A stretch of 64,000 bases of DNA. Source: Methylobacterium radiodurans. Lineage in GTDB: Bacteria; Pseudomonadota; Alphaproteobacteria; Rhizobiales; Beijerinckiaceae. The notes under the pieces were generated by a model. The model searched no databases, was not told where the DNA came from, and saw only the letters and a list, made by a program, of their open reading frames with translations. Both the position numbers and the translations under genes were made by a program. Each line of letters opens with the position of its first letter. The stretch's first letter is position 1. The DNA lies in the NCBI RefSeq assembly GCF_003173735.1, contig NZ_CP029551.1:3620001-3684000 (forward strand), written 5' to 3'. Below are positions 8,055-16,226 of the stretch, in pieces.

Positions 8055-8429
8055 TCACTTTCCCGGCACGGTCCGTGCGGTGAGCTTGTTGCCGTCCGGA
8101 TCGCGCAGGTAGGCGACGAACGCCCCGTTCGGACGCTCCGAGGGCGGGCTCTCGATCGCGGTGCCCCCGTGCGTCGCGCCGGCCTCGTGCCACGCGAGGA
8201 CATGATCGCGGCTCGCGGCGGCGATACCGATGGTCCCGCCGTTGGCCGCTGTCGCCGGATTGCCGTCGATCGGCTTCGTGATCATCAGCCGACCGCCCGC
8301 GTGGGCATAGATCAGCCTGCCTCGCTCATCCATCTTGCCCGGCTCGCCGCCGAGGGCTGCGAACGTGGCGTCGTAGAAGCTCCTGGCCCGCTCCAGGTCG
8401 TTGCTCCCGATCATGACGTGCGTGAACAT
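8055..8429 (-). CDS. VOC family (glyoxalase/dioxygenase-fold) protein
   Basis: 124 residues, one VOC unit pair: MFTHVMIGSNDLERARSFYD at the start, GGRLMITKPIDG in the middle, and FVAYLRDPDGNKLTARTV at the end. This is the lactoylglutathione-lyase-like family, which binds a metal and acts on small molecules or gives antibiotic resistance. The usual glutamate ligand near the end of the DPDGN strand is not evident (Thr in its place), so catalysis is uncertain. The ATG at 8429 starts exactly at the family motif. It is convergent with the MFS gene. Confidence 0.85.
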   Translation of the reverse strand: MFTHVMIGSNDLERARSFYDATFAALGGEPGKMDERGRLIYAHAGGRLMITKPIDGNPATAANGGTIGIAAASRDHVLAWHEAGATHGGTAIESPPSERPNGAFVAYLRDPDGNKLTARTVPGK

Positions 8430-8589
8430 GCTTCCTCCCGATCCAGCTTCGAAATCGGGCCGCCAAGTGGTCTCCCCGGCGGCCTCATGGATGGCACCGC
8501 GCAACAATCCACGCAATCGGGCCGAAAAGCCAAGCTCCTAGACACCCGCCTCATAGGACGGCCGCTCGAGGTCGCAGGGGGATCACGCC

Positions 8590-8766
8590 ATGATCGATAT
8601 GCTCAGGATCCTCGCCGCCGGCACGCTGCTCTACGGTGCGACCGCCTTCACCGCGCCCGTCCGGGCCGCCGCGCCGAGCCGCGTGCTTCCGCGCGCACCG
8701 CATGCCGTGACGGTCGAGCCCTGCAGACCGTCGTGGCCCTACCTGACCCGCACCTGCGTGGCCTGA
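8590..8766 (+). CDS. Small secreted protein, 58 residues
   Basis: MIDMLRILAAGTLLYGATAF followed by an Ala-rich cleavage region gives a clear Sec signal peptide, leaving a mature part of about 32 residues. It ends with two cysteines in a CRPSWPYLTRTC pattern, which would form one disulphide. Small secreted proteins with a C-x(2)-SWPY-x(5)-C tail recur in Methylobacterium-type genomes; their function is unknown. Confidence 0.6.
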   Translation: MIDMLRILAAGTLLYGATAFTAPVRAAAPSRVLPRAPHAVTVEPCRPSWPYLTRTCVA

Positions 8767-8841
8767 GGCGCATCCCGGGCGCCCGGAACACGGCTCGCGA
8801 CCGGGACTTGCACATCCATCATCACGAGGAGGAGCGAGCCC

Positions 8842-8991
8842 ATGACGATCGCCGATACCCCGATGCCGGGCGAAGATCCCGGAGCCCTCATCGAGGAAGA
8901 CAGCGAGGGCAACCCCTTGCCGCCGCCTCAGGCGGACGTGCCGGAAGAGGACGACCCGGCCGTGAAGGACACCGAGCAGCAGCCGACCTGA
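8842..8991 (+). CDS. Small acidic proline-rich hypothetical protein, similar to the one at 2187
   Basis: 49 residues starting MTIADTPMPGEDPG, acidic throughout, with a PLPPPQADVPEEDDPAV centre. A strong ribosome site (GAGGAG, about 8 bases before the ATG) supports translation. It shares the D-T-P-x-P opening and the Pro/Asp/Glu composition with the 62-residue protein at 2187-2375. No domain, signal peptide or membrane segment. Confidence 0.55.
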   Translation: MTIADTPMPGEDPGALIEEDSEGNPLPPPQADVPEEDDPAVKDTEQQPT

Positions 8992-9313
8992 CGATCAGAC
9001 GACGGGCGCACCGAATCGTGCGCTCGCCGAGGATCTCTGCGGGCCGAGTCGCCCCGCTCATCGCCGACAGGCTCACCAGCAGCCCACCAAGGCTTCACCA
9101 GCAGCCCAAGGCTAACGTAGGCCGCCGTGGCCGTATCCGCCGGGGCCGTACCTGCCGCCTGACGGGGCGGGCCGAGCGCGCATGCTCCTATACGGCATCG
9201 CTGCGGTCTCGCGGACATGCGAGACCGAACGGCGGGCGGACCGAACTCATCTTCGATCGCTCGGCTCGCACTTTTGCGCGTCCGGCCCAGCAGGCATCCC
9301 CACGAAGCGGCAT
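8992..9313. other. Intergenic stretch; holds a Gly/Tyr-rich C-terminal peptide remnant
   Basis: No full gene is seen. On the minus strand at 9112-9183 there is a 23-codon frame behind a GGAG site whose end reads GGRYGPGGYGHGGLR then stop. That resembles the end of a Gly/Tyr-rich secreted protein such as the one at 60917-61414. It may be a leftover of a decayed copy. CACCAGCAGCCCA is also nearly duplicated at about 9073-9108. Confidence 0.3.
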
Positions 9314-9499
9314 TCAATCCGATTGAGACACGCCCGACTCAGAGAGTCTGTTTCCACCCTTGCCGTGGATTGCAGGTCCGAAGAGAATTTGGCCAAGCGG
9401 CCGATCTTTCGGCGAACGATGTGCGAGGTAATCCCAGACAAGAAACGCCGGGAACGGGATCATGATCGCGAAGAAGATCCAATCGAACATCTGCGGCAT
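9314..9499 (-). CDS. Small membrane protein, hypothetical
   Basis: 61 residues starting MPQMFDWIFFAIMIPFPAFL, one membrane helix, then a polar tail (WDYLAHRSPKDRPLG and beyond). The helix followed by a basic cytosolic flank is protein-like. No family is recognised, and the frame stays open upstream without good content. It could be a real small membrane protein or a fragment. Confidence 0.4.
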   Translation of the reverse strand: MPQMFDWIFFAIMIPFPAFLVWDYLAHRSPKDRPLGQILFGPAIHGKGGNRLSESGVSQSD

Positions 9500-10185
9500 G
9501 TTGCGGCCATCCTGCCAACGAGCACCTATGATGCCAATCATTCTGCCAGGATGCAGTTCCGGCCAGGATTTCGACGCGGCTGCGCCCACGTACCCCTGCA
9601 TTCGGATGCAGGGGACAGGATTACGATGGAAGGAAGCGGCCAATCCCCAACGGCACCTTGCCGTGGCACATGTCGGCTGACCGGATCCGCGAGGGCAGAA
9701 AACCCGAAGGCGCGCATGCAGCGTCCGCAGGGGACCGCAGCTCGGGAACAGAGTCTGCTCGGCGCGTTGTATCCCGCCTTCAGCCATTTCAGAACAGGCA
9801 AGACCGGCCGCCCAGGCCTCAAAGCCATGCCGGTGCTGTCTGCTCCAGACGCGGTCACGCGTGGCGCATTCGCTGAGAGGCGCGCAACCGCCATCGCGGA
9901 TGCCAAAAGGTTTCGCGCCCTGGCTTGGCGCGCTGCGCCCCTGGCTTGGCGCGCTGCGCGATGGTCGGCTTCGGGGCGCGCTACGAGCGGCCAATGCCCG
10001 TGCGGCCGCGCGGATCGTTCCGCGGCCGGCCAAGACGGGATGCTCAGGTCAACAATCTCGTTATGGAGGCGTTGGCTGCCGATGCGCAGCTGCGGCAGGC
10101 CTGATCGGATGATCGGTGCCGCTCGTCGGATCGAGCGGGCTTGGTGATCCGCGTCGAGCCGCCGCGGTGCAGGTTGTGACCCATC
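9500..10185. other. Intergenic stretch, no supported gene; hairpin and tandem repeat
   Basis: About 690 bases with no convincing protein. It contains a perfect 9-bp hairpin with a four-base loop at 9593-9614 (CCCCTGCAT against ATGCAGGGG) and the 20/21-bp duplicated repeat at 9915-9955. No promoter or RNA gene was identified. Confidence 0.5.
9915..9955. repeat. Tandem duplication, 20/21-bp unit, two copies
   Basis: GCGCCCTGGCTTGGCGCGCT at 9915-9934 is followed at once by the same sequence with one extra C (9935-9955). It lies in non-coding DNA. Confidence 0.9.
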
Positions 10186-10407
10186 TCATGCGCTCGTCTC
10201 CTCCGGCCGAGCCTCAAGCAGGCTGTGTTCCGGCCAGAGCTCGACCCGATGCGCATGGTCATCATCTCGCGCCCGGCACAGGTCGATCGCGGAGGCGAAG
10301 CGCGTACGCGCCGCCACCTCGGTCTCCACGCTCTCACAGATGACCTGTCGCCCATCGCGGTAGGTGAGGACCCGGAACGAAGCGCCCCGCAGATCGTCGG
10401 CTTCCAC
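10186..10407 (-). CDS. Hypothetical protein, 73 residues
   Basis: The sequence runs MEADDLRGASFRVLTYRDGR, then QVICESVETEVAARTRFASA, then a VELWPEHSLL end. The beta-alpha-beta pattern and a charged, soluble composition suggest a real small cytosolic protein. No named family is recognised. It stands between an intergenic desert and the DUF2490 gene, on the same strand as the latter. Confidence 0.5.
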   Translation of the reverse strand: MEADDLRGASFRVLTYRDGRQVICESVETEVAARTRFASAIDLCRARDDDHAHRVELWPEHSLLEARPEETSA

Positions 10408-10500
10408 AATGCGGCTCCCTATCCTCTAGCTGAGGAGAGAACCCGGGGCGGCGGCATGCGCTCCTGCGACGGAAGCGCGACGCGCACCGCCGAGAACGCT

Positions 10501-11187
10501 CTACTGCCGCACGAAGAGGTTGAGCGAGACGATGTGGTCCATCTCGCCGCGGGTGCCGGGCGCGTTGACGGTCTGGTTGATGTACCCGATCTCGACTGCC
10601 GATTTGCCCGCGAAGGGGATTTCCAGCCCAATGAACGTGCGGGCACGATCGAAGCCGGCCCGGGCCCCCCAATCCGTGTCGTTCAGCGCGAAGAATGCCT
10701 CGGTCCACCCGAGTGCCGCGATGCCTCCTTCGTCCATCGTCAGCGGATAGGAAGCGCGCAGCTGCTCGCGGATGCGAAAGCCGACATCGCGGCCATTCGA
10801 TTGCCAGCGCTGCTCGAAGCGGGTGCGCGAAGAGATCTTGACGCGCTGCCATTCGCCGACCTCCCAGCTCAGTTGCTGGAAGCTGCGGTCCTCGGTGAGG
10901 GGCGGCTGGCCGAGCGGCGCCGTCTCCACATAGGCATAGCCCTGATAGATCGTGAGCTGGTCGTTGATCTTCCAGCCGACAGCCGGCCGGAGGATCAGCT
11001 GGTCGAGGCGCGAGATGCCATCGCCGAAGCGGGGCTGAATCTCAGCGAAATAGGCGAAGGCATCGACGCCGCCGAAGAGTGTCGTATTGATCCACAGCTG
11101 CCCGTCATGCGCCACCTGCGCTGCCGCTGGGAGGCCCGACGCCAGAAGGCCGAAGGCCGACGCGAGGCGGAGCACAGACCTGATCAC
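10501..11187 (-). CDS. DUF2490 domain-containing outer-membrane-like protein
   Basis: 228 residues with a signal peptide (MIRSVLRLASAFGLLASGLP, cut near PAAAQ). The mature part shows alternating beta strands with aromatic girdles: QLWINTTLFGGV, then FEQRWQSNGRDVGFRIREQL, VEIGYINQTVNAPG, and a final SLNLFVRQ strand. This is the DUF2490 pattern, predicted to form an outer-membrane beta barrel of unknown role. The length is typical. No operon partner is evident. Confidence 0.85.
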   Translation of the reverse strand: MIRSVLRLASAFGLLASGLPAAAQVAHDGQLWINTTLFGGVDAFAYFAEIQPRFGDGISRLDQLILRPAVGWKINDQLTIYQGYAYVETAPLGQPPLTEDRSFQQLSWEVGEWQRVKISSRTRFEQRWQSNGRDVGFRIREQLRASYPLTMDEGGIAALGWTEAFFALNDTDWGARAGFDRARTFIGLEIPFAGKSAVEIGYINQTVNAPGTRGEMDHIVSLNLFVRQ

Positions 11188-11415
11188 GATCCCGTCTCCC
11201 GGAACAGCACCTCTAGCCTCGGAACAGCGGCCAGCGGGACATGGTGTGTTCCGTCCGGCATGGCGCCCGCAAGATCCCCCGTCATCGCGTGGAGATCTCA
11301 GGTTGACCCGTGTTGCGGGTCGATCACAGGCGGCGCCTACCCTCCATTGCAGGCTGCGAAAGGAGCACGAGGCCGCTCGCTGGCGGCCCCGTGCAACATC
11401 ACGTCGCCATATGCC

Positions 11416-11520
11416 TCAGAGCGCGGCGCGCACACCGGCCGATCCCCAGAGCGTCAGGCCGAGGGCGACCATGAACGCGCCGATCATGCCGCAGCAGAAC
11501 GCCCTCACGATTTGCTGCAC
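11416..11520 (-). CDS. Very small membrane peptide, 34 residues, GTG start
   Basis: A GTG-initiated frame gives MQQIVRAFCCGMIGAFMVAL, then GLTLWGSAGVRAAL and a stop: a basic-flanked membrane helix of about 20 residues with two adjacent cysteines. It lies 12 bases downstream of the secreted protein gene at 11533-11802 on the same strand, so it may be a second gene of one transcript. The ribosome site is weak. The call rests on hydrophobicity and position. Confidence 0.35.
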   Translation of the reverse strand: MQQIVRAFCCGMIGAFMVALGLTLWGSAGVRAAL

Positions 11521-11532
11521 TTGGCCCGCCCC

Positions 11533-11802
11533 TTAGCAGCGGTTGCCGCCCGCGGTCTGGCCGTACTGCTTGACCGGGAAGTTCTGCTGGTTGGCGTTGC
11601 CCTCCGCCGCCGAACTCATCGGGCAGATGGCCGGATCGCGGCTGCCGAAAACCCCGATCGCGCCGGTGGTCTGCGGCTCGTAGGGCACGAAGCCGGTGTA
11701 GTGGCCGCGGGGCGCATCATAGCTGAAGGCCAGCGCAGACGAGGCCGGGGCAACAACGCCGAGCATAAGGGCGGCGACAGCGGCGGCGACACGGGTCTTC
11801 AT
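11533..11802 (-). CDS. Small secreted protein, 89 residues
   Basis: MKTRVAAAVAALMLGVVAPA is a clear signal peptide, cut near SSALA. The mature part is about 65 residues, Tyr/Gly/Pro-rich (SYDAPRGHYTGFVPYEPQTT), with two cysteines (CPMSSA and the final NRC) that could pair. The family is not recognised. The ATG at 11802 was chosen because it begins the signal peptide. Confidence 0.65.
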   Translation of the reverse strand: MKTRVAAAVAALMLGVVAPASSALAFSYDAPRGHYTGFVPYEPQTTGAIGVFGSRDPAICPMSSAAEGNANQQNFPVKQYGQTAGGNRC

Positions 11803-12096
11803 AGCGGTCTTCAACTCCTGATCACGCTGGCGGCCGGCCGATCCGGTCCGCATCGTCTTGCGTGATCTCCAGATGGGGCGACCTCTGCCGGCGCGACGTG
11901 TCAGGACGCACGTCCCATCACGGAATCAAATCCACGACCCGGCGCGTCTCACAGCCGGCGTACTGGCCGCACGCAGTTCCGTTGTATCTCGGCCGCCGCA
12001 GCACGGGACCGGATGCTGTGGACGGCACGGTTCGCCTTCGAAACGTCAATCTTTCGGCCCGAGGCTGACCGGATCAAACCCGATCCGGTCCACGCC

Positions 12097-12210
12097 ATGA
12101 TCGCCGCTTCCCGCACCCTCATCCTCCAGCATCGCGAGATCGCGGGCGTACTCGCCTCGTCGGGCCTGTTCTTCGCCAGCCTGCTGGCGCTGACCTGCCT
12201 AGTCGGCTGA
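12097..12210 (+). CDS. Possible small membrane peptide, 37 residues
   Basis: A frame starting MIAASRTLILQHREIAGVLA and ending in a hydrophobic run FFASLLALTCLVG. The hydrophobic end could insert in a membrane. The frame extends upstream to 12013 without protein character. The support is weak: composition only. Confidence 0.25.
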   Translation: MIAASRTLILQHREIAGVLASSGLFFASLLALTCLVG

Positions 12211-13088
12211 TCTGCGCAGGCGCAATGCGTCGATGACCAATCCGACATAGGCGCATCTCGCGGGCCGGGGCTTCCAGGTCCGAACGCCCGCAGAGCAGCG
12301 CCACGTCCCCCACGAAATGGCTATTGAGCGCGGCCTCGGTGGCGTCGCCGCAGGTGCGGCCCGCAGTGGCTGGCCTTCCACATTCATGCGTGGCCCGTCG
12401 ACGGGCAATTCCCTCAGCCGAGCACGAGGCGTAGAGCAAGCGCAGCTGTAAAAACCGCCTTCCAGACATCAAGCACTGAGCCGAGATTTGTGAGACCCTG
12501 GGCGCGGCTCGCGCGGCTTTCATTCATGCCGTTGCAAAGCTTGCCCCGCGCCCCTCACCTGAACGTAGCGATCCTGAAAGCTTCTACCTCCAGCACCGCT
12601 CGGCGGCGTTCGCTCCCTCAGCCTCGAGTGGAGCTCGTCGAGCCTTGATGGATGCCTGCCTCGTCCGATTTCAAATCGAGGGCCTTCCCAAGCGCTTCGG
12701 GTGCCACTCGAACGTCCGCTTCCAGGATTCCTCCAGGGTACCGCGGCCCTGACCCAGCAGACCGCCCCGCAGGCCAAACCTCAGCACGGACCACTCACAA
12801 GTGCGAATCGACGGCTTGCAATTCGTCTTTAAAGACCTTCGAGACCCAGCCCCAGTCCATGAAAACACCATTGCGAGAGAGATCGTTTGCGCCCCTAAGA
12901 AGCGGCCTGCGCTCACGCGTCGTGAATTTTACACCTGCCGTGCATCGGCGTCTGTCGAAATCGCGACCGCTCCTCGTCATGAAACGACGTGAACTCAAAT
13001 AACAATTCGTAGCTATTAGCGGACATTTACCCGACAGCAACCCCGGACATCTATCACCTTCAGCAATCGATCACGTAGAGGGCGAGCA
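12211..13088. other. Long intergenic stretch of apparently decayed sequence
   Basis: Almost 900 bases with no convincing gene on either strand. G+C falls and stop codons rise compared with the rest of the window. A short minus-strand piece at about 12240-12370 (DATEAALNSHFVGDVALLCG) looks faintly protein-like but has no start or family. It directly precedes two definite gene fragments (13089-13757), so it is best read as a decay zone. Confidence 0.5.
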
Positions 13089-13370
13089 ATGTTGCCGGGC
13101 GCACGCAGCCGCAGTTCATCCAAGAAGCTTGTCGTGATCGCGGGATCAGCGGTCAGCCTGACCCTGATCGGCTTCACGGGAGTGGCGGGCTGGAAGGCCG
13201 CCGAGCGCACGGATACGGAGATCATGACGCTCGCTGGCGAGAAGGCGGCGAGCACGACCGGGCAGGTGTCCGTCCAGATCACCGAAGCCCTGTCGGCAGG
13301 CCGGTCCTTCGCTGCGACGCTCGCGGGATATGTGGAGGACCGCACCGGTCGCCGTCGCCTGACGCCCTGA
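13089..13370 (+). pseudogene. N-terminal fragment of a methyl-accepting chemotaxis protein
   Basis: 93 codons beginning MLPGARSRSSSKKLVVIAGS, then a membrane helix (AVSLTLIGFTGVAGW) and the start of a periplasmic sensor segment (TGQVSVQITEALSAGRSFAA). This is the N-terminus of a Cache-type chemoreceptor. Full receptors have 500-700 residues; here the frame stops after GYVEDRTGRRRLTP, with no second helix, HAMP or signalling domain. It is a truncated remnant and is unlike the intact receptor at 39812-41488. Confidence 0.6.
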
Positions 13371-13507
13371 CCGGCGCTACGTCCCCTCGTCGGGGATGTT
13401 CAGCAGAGATGACCGTAGGCCTTGCAATGCACGGCGTCCGGGCTCGTGTCGCTGCGGCCCGCCGACAACGCCGAGCGTTGCCGTGACCCAGATCCCAGCC
13501 GCTGTTG

Positions 13508-13757
13508 TCAGACCGTGCACATGGCCCTCGCTCCCTTCACGATCAGGCCAGCGTTCAGGAAGCCGATACCGGTGATCAGGCCCCGAAGAACGCGGCTGGC
13601 GTTACCGGTCATCTCACCCGAAAATCCGGAGCCTGACAGCGTGACCAGAACGGCGCCGAGGCCCACAAGCCCAAGGGTTCGCACCCCGACAGCTTTGGCG
13701 CGCTTCCTGAGAACAACCCGCTGTGCATCGCAGATCGCGTCGCCAGCATCCTCGCCT
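13508..13757 (-). pseudogene. MgtC/SapB family fragment
   Basis: Translating the minus strand by hand gives VGVRTLGLVGLGAVLVTLSG, then GEMTGNASRVLRGLITGIGF and LNAGLIVKGARAMCTV before a stop at 13508. This matches the G-(L/V)-R-T...T-G-I-G-F-L-x-A-G-x-I core of MgtC/SapB membrane proteins. A stop closes the frame upstream near 13757 and the C-terminal half is missing. MgtC proteins modulate membrane ATPase and adaptation to low magnesium; only about a third of one remains. Confidence 0.6.
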
Positions 13758-13816
13758 CATATGAGAGGCACCAGATCTTTGTCCGAGAAGATCGAGGCCG
13801 ATCTCTCTGACTTTCT

Positions 13817-14284
13817 TTACAAGAAGCCGTGGGCGCGCAGCTCGCCGATCGACGAAGCTGCATCACGATGATGGATGAAGATGCCGCCGGCTTGTCCCCA
13901 CAGGTGACGGTACTTCTCACGATCGTCCACCAAGGCGTCGCCTGGATGGCAATGCTCACGCTTCAAAGCCGCACTCGTGGCGATCACCTCGACACCGGGG
14001 AAGTACCTCTCAGCCCAACGCCGCTTCTGCGGCTCAGCCCAGTTGCCGCGTGGCAATCCTGTGAGGATGACCGGCTGGAGGTGGCGCACAGCCCCGTAGA
14101 GCTCCATGGCATCTGGTAGCAGCGGGAGTTCTCCGAAGAAGTCACTGTGCGAGGCCAGGTTGCTCCAGAACCGCCTCGCCCCGAAGCGGCGCTCGAACTC
14201 TCTTGGTGGCATGCCGAAGACGCGTTCGGCTCCGGCATCAAAGTCGGCGAGCACGCCGTCACAGTCCAGGAAGACGGTCGGCAT
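13817..14284 (-). CDS. HAD family hydrolase, 5'(3')-deoxyribonucleotidase-like
   Basis: 155 residues. MPTVFLDCDGVLADFDAGAE carries HAD motif I (DxDGV, with the two aspartates at 7 and 9). Motif II lies in PVILTGLPRGNW and motif III/IV in GDALVDDREKYRHLW. A small helical cap with FWSNLASHSDFF is typical of the NT5C (cytosolic deoxyribonucleotidase) group. It would dephosphorylate a nucleoside monophosphate or similar substrate. The ATG at 14284 is placed 6 residues before motif I. The small membrane gene at 14289-14474 ends 4 bases upstream, so the two are likely cotranscribed. Confidence 0.85.
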   Translation of the reverse strand: MPTVFLDCDGVLADFDAGAERVFGMPPREFERRFGARRFWSNLASHSDFFGELPLLPDAMELYGAVRHLQPVILTGLPRGNWAEPQKRRWAERYFPGVEVIATSAALKREHCHPGDALVDDREKYRHLWGQAGGIFIHHRDAASSIGELRAHGFL

Positions 14285-14288
14285 CAGG

Positions 14289-14474
14289 TCACAAGCTCTT
14301 CGTGACGACACCGAGTGCCAGCACGACATAGGCCCCGACGAAGAGCCAGGTTCTGAACTTCACGACCGTCGGACCGATCGTCGGGATGCGCATGTACAAG
14401 CTGGCGACCGCCAGGCCCACGAGCACGAGGGAGAACAGGAACGTCAGAGCGCGTGGTGCCGAGAGGTTGAGCAT
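14289..14474 (-). CDS. Small two-helix membrane protein
   Basis: 61 residues: MLNLSAPRALTFLFSLVLVG begins the first helix and WLFVGAYVVLALGVV forms the second, joined by a short polar loop (MRIPTIGPTVVKFRT). It precedes the HAD gene with only 4 bases between stop and start, which supports a shared transcript. No function is known. Confidence 0.65.
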   Translation of the reverse strand: MLNLSAPRALTFLFSLVLVGLAVASLYMRIPTIGPTVVKFRTWLFVGAYVVLALGVVTKSL

Positions 14475-14616
14475 GCGCCAACCTCTGTCCGGACGGTTAC
14501 CAAGGAGTAAATGTGCTGACCGGTCATCCGGTCCTGGGGCCTCCTTCGGCGTCCAGGAGCCAAGTGGCCCCACCTCGATGACGTTCTGGCCTGCTGCCTG
14601 ATCCGAGTGACCGCCA

Positions 14617-16104
14617 ATGCCGAACCGAGTCCAGTCGGCCTTCCGCGCTGCCGCCGAGATCGGCGTCGGCCTGTTGGCGGCTTGCAACCGGCTGCGCCTG
14701 CCTGGCACGCGCAGCCCCTTCGTGGTCGGCGTCCATGAACCCATGCGGGAGGAACTGACCCTGGAGAACCTCCCCGTCACCGGGACGATCCCACCCGGTC
14801 TCGACGGGCTCTACCTCAAGATGGGGGCCAACCCCGTTCGTCCGGCGACGCGGGGCCACGACTGGTTCCTCGGCGACGGCATGGTGCACGGTCTCGCGAT
14901 CGAGAGCGGCAGGGCGCCGTGGTACCGCAATCGCTGGATCGGCTCGCGCGCGGCCGCCGCGGCGCTCGGCCGACCCGCCGCGCCCGGACCGCGGCGGGGT
15001 GGCAACGACACCGTCAACACCAACGTCGTCGAGATCGGCGGCCGGATCTTCGCGCTCGTCGAGGCTGGCAGCTTCCCCGTCGAACTCTCACGGACCCTGG
15101 AGGCGCAGCGCTACAACCCGTTCGACGGGACGCTGGCCGGGTCCTTCACCGGGCATCCGCACCGCGACCCGCTGACCGGCGAGACCCACGCGATCGCCTA
15201 CGACGGCCGCATCTGGGACCGCGTCCGCCACGTCGTCGTCGCGCCGACTGGGCAGGTCGTGCGGGATATGCCGGTCGCGGTCGAGCGCGGCCCCTGCATC
15301 CACGATTGCGCGATCACGGCGCGCTTCGTGATCGTACTCGACCTGCCCGTCACGTTCTCGCTCGGGGCGGTGCTGGCCGGCTACCGCTTTCCGTTCCGCT
15401 GGAACTCCGACCACAGGTCCCGCGTGGGCCTGCTCCCCAGGCAGGGCGACGGCGCCGACATCGTCTGGTGCGCGGTCTAGCCTTGCTTCGTGTTCCACGC
15501 CGCCAACGCCTACGACGACGCGGACGGACGCGTGATCCTCGATGTGATCGCCTACGAGGCGGTGTTCACCTCGGCCGCGGGTGGCCTCGACAGACCGGGC
15601 CGGCTTGAACGCTGGACGGTCGATCCTGCGACGCGGCGGGTCGATCGGCGGGTGCTCGACTCCGCGGCGCAGGAATTCCCTCGCATCGATGAGCGCCGTC
15701 TTGGGCAGCGTCACCGCTACCTCTACACGGTCAGCGTCCCGGCCGACGGCAACACGCAGCTCGCCGGTGCGACGCGACTCTACAAGCACGACCTGGAAAC
15801 GGGCGAGCGCCGCGTGCACGACTTCGGTGCCGGCAGCATCCCGGGGGAGTTCGTCTTCGTGCCGGCTCGCCTTGAGGCCGGCGAGGACGAAGGCTGGCTC
15901 GTCGGGCTCGTCATCGACACCGCCCACGACACGACGGACTTCGTCGTTCTCGACGCGCGATCGTTCGAGGCGCCGCCGGTCGCCACGATCCGCCTCGGGC
16001 ACCGGATCCCGCCGGGCTTCCACGGCAACTGGTTCCCGGCCCGCGCTCCGGGCGAGAGAGGCAGCTGCGGCCCCCTCGGAGCCGGCGCCGACATGGGGTC
16101 GTGA
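14617..16104 (+). pseudogene. Carotenoid oxygenase (RPE65/CCD family) with an in-frame amber stop
   Basis: Reading through gives about 495 residues, a full-length carotenoid cleavage oxygenase. All four iron-binding histidine sites are present: HPHRDP, CIHDCAIT, FVFHAANAYDD and GFHGNW. A single TAG at 15478-15480 sits in WCAV*PCFVFH, where relatives have V-E-P-C, so one GAG to TAG change explains it. The first product (14617-15480) has two of the four histidines. A GTG at 15490 could start a second fragment, but it would hold only the other two. Loss of function is likely unless the codon is suppressed or the base is an error. Relatives cleave polyene or stilbene double bonds. Confidence 0.85.
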
Positions 16105-16226
16105 CGCTCACGCTGTCGCCAAAGGCGATCGGCACCCGCGGTGAGGTCCGCCGCGTGCAGGCCCTGCCCGACGACGCTGGCATAGGCGACGTCATCCGGC
16201 AGTTCGGCAGCCTGCCGGCTGTTGCC

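Noticed and set aside
12671..13040. Overlapping frames of about 80 codons on the minus strand as a gene
   Set aside because: No start signal, no hydrophobic or domain pattern, and biased Arg/Ser content.
15478..15480. TAG in the carotenoid oxygenase read as pyrrolysine
   Set aside because: No pyl genes are in view, the family does not use pyrrolysine, and relatives have Glu here. Nonsense mutation or error is simpler.
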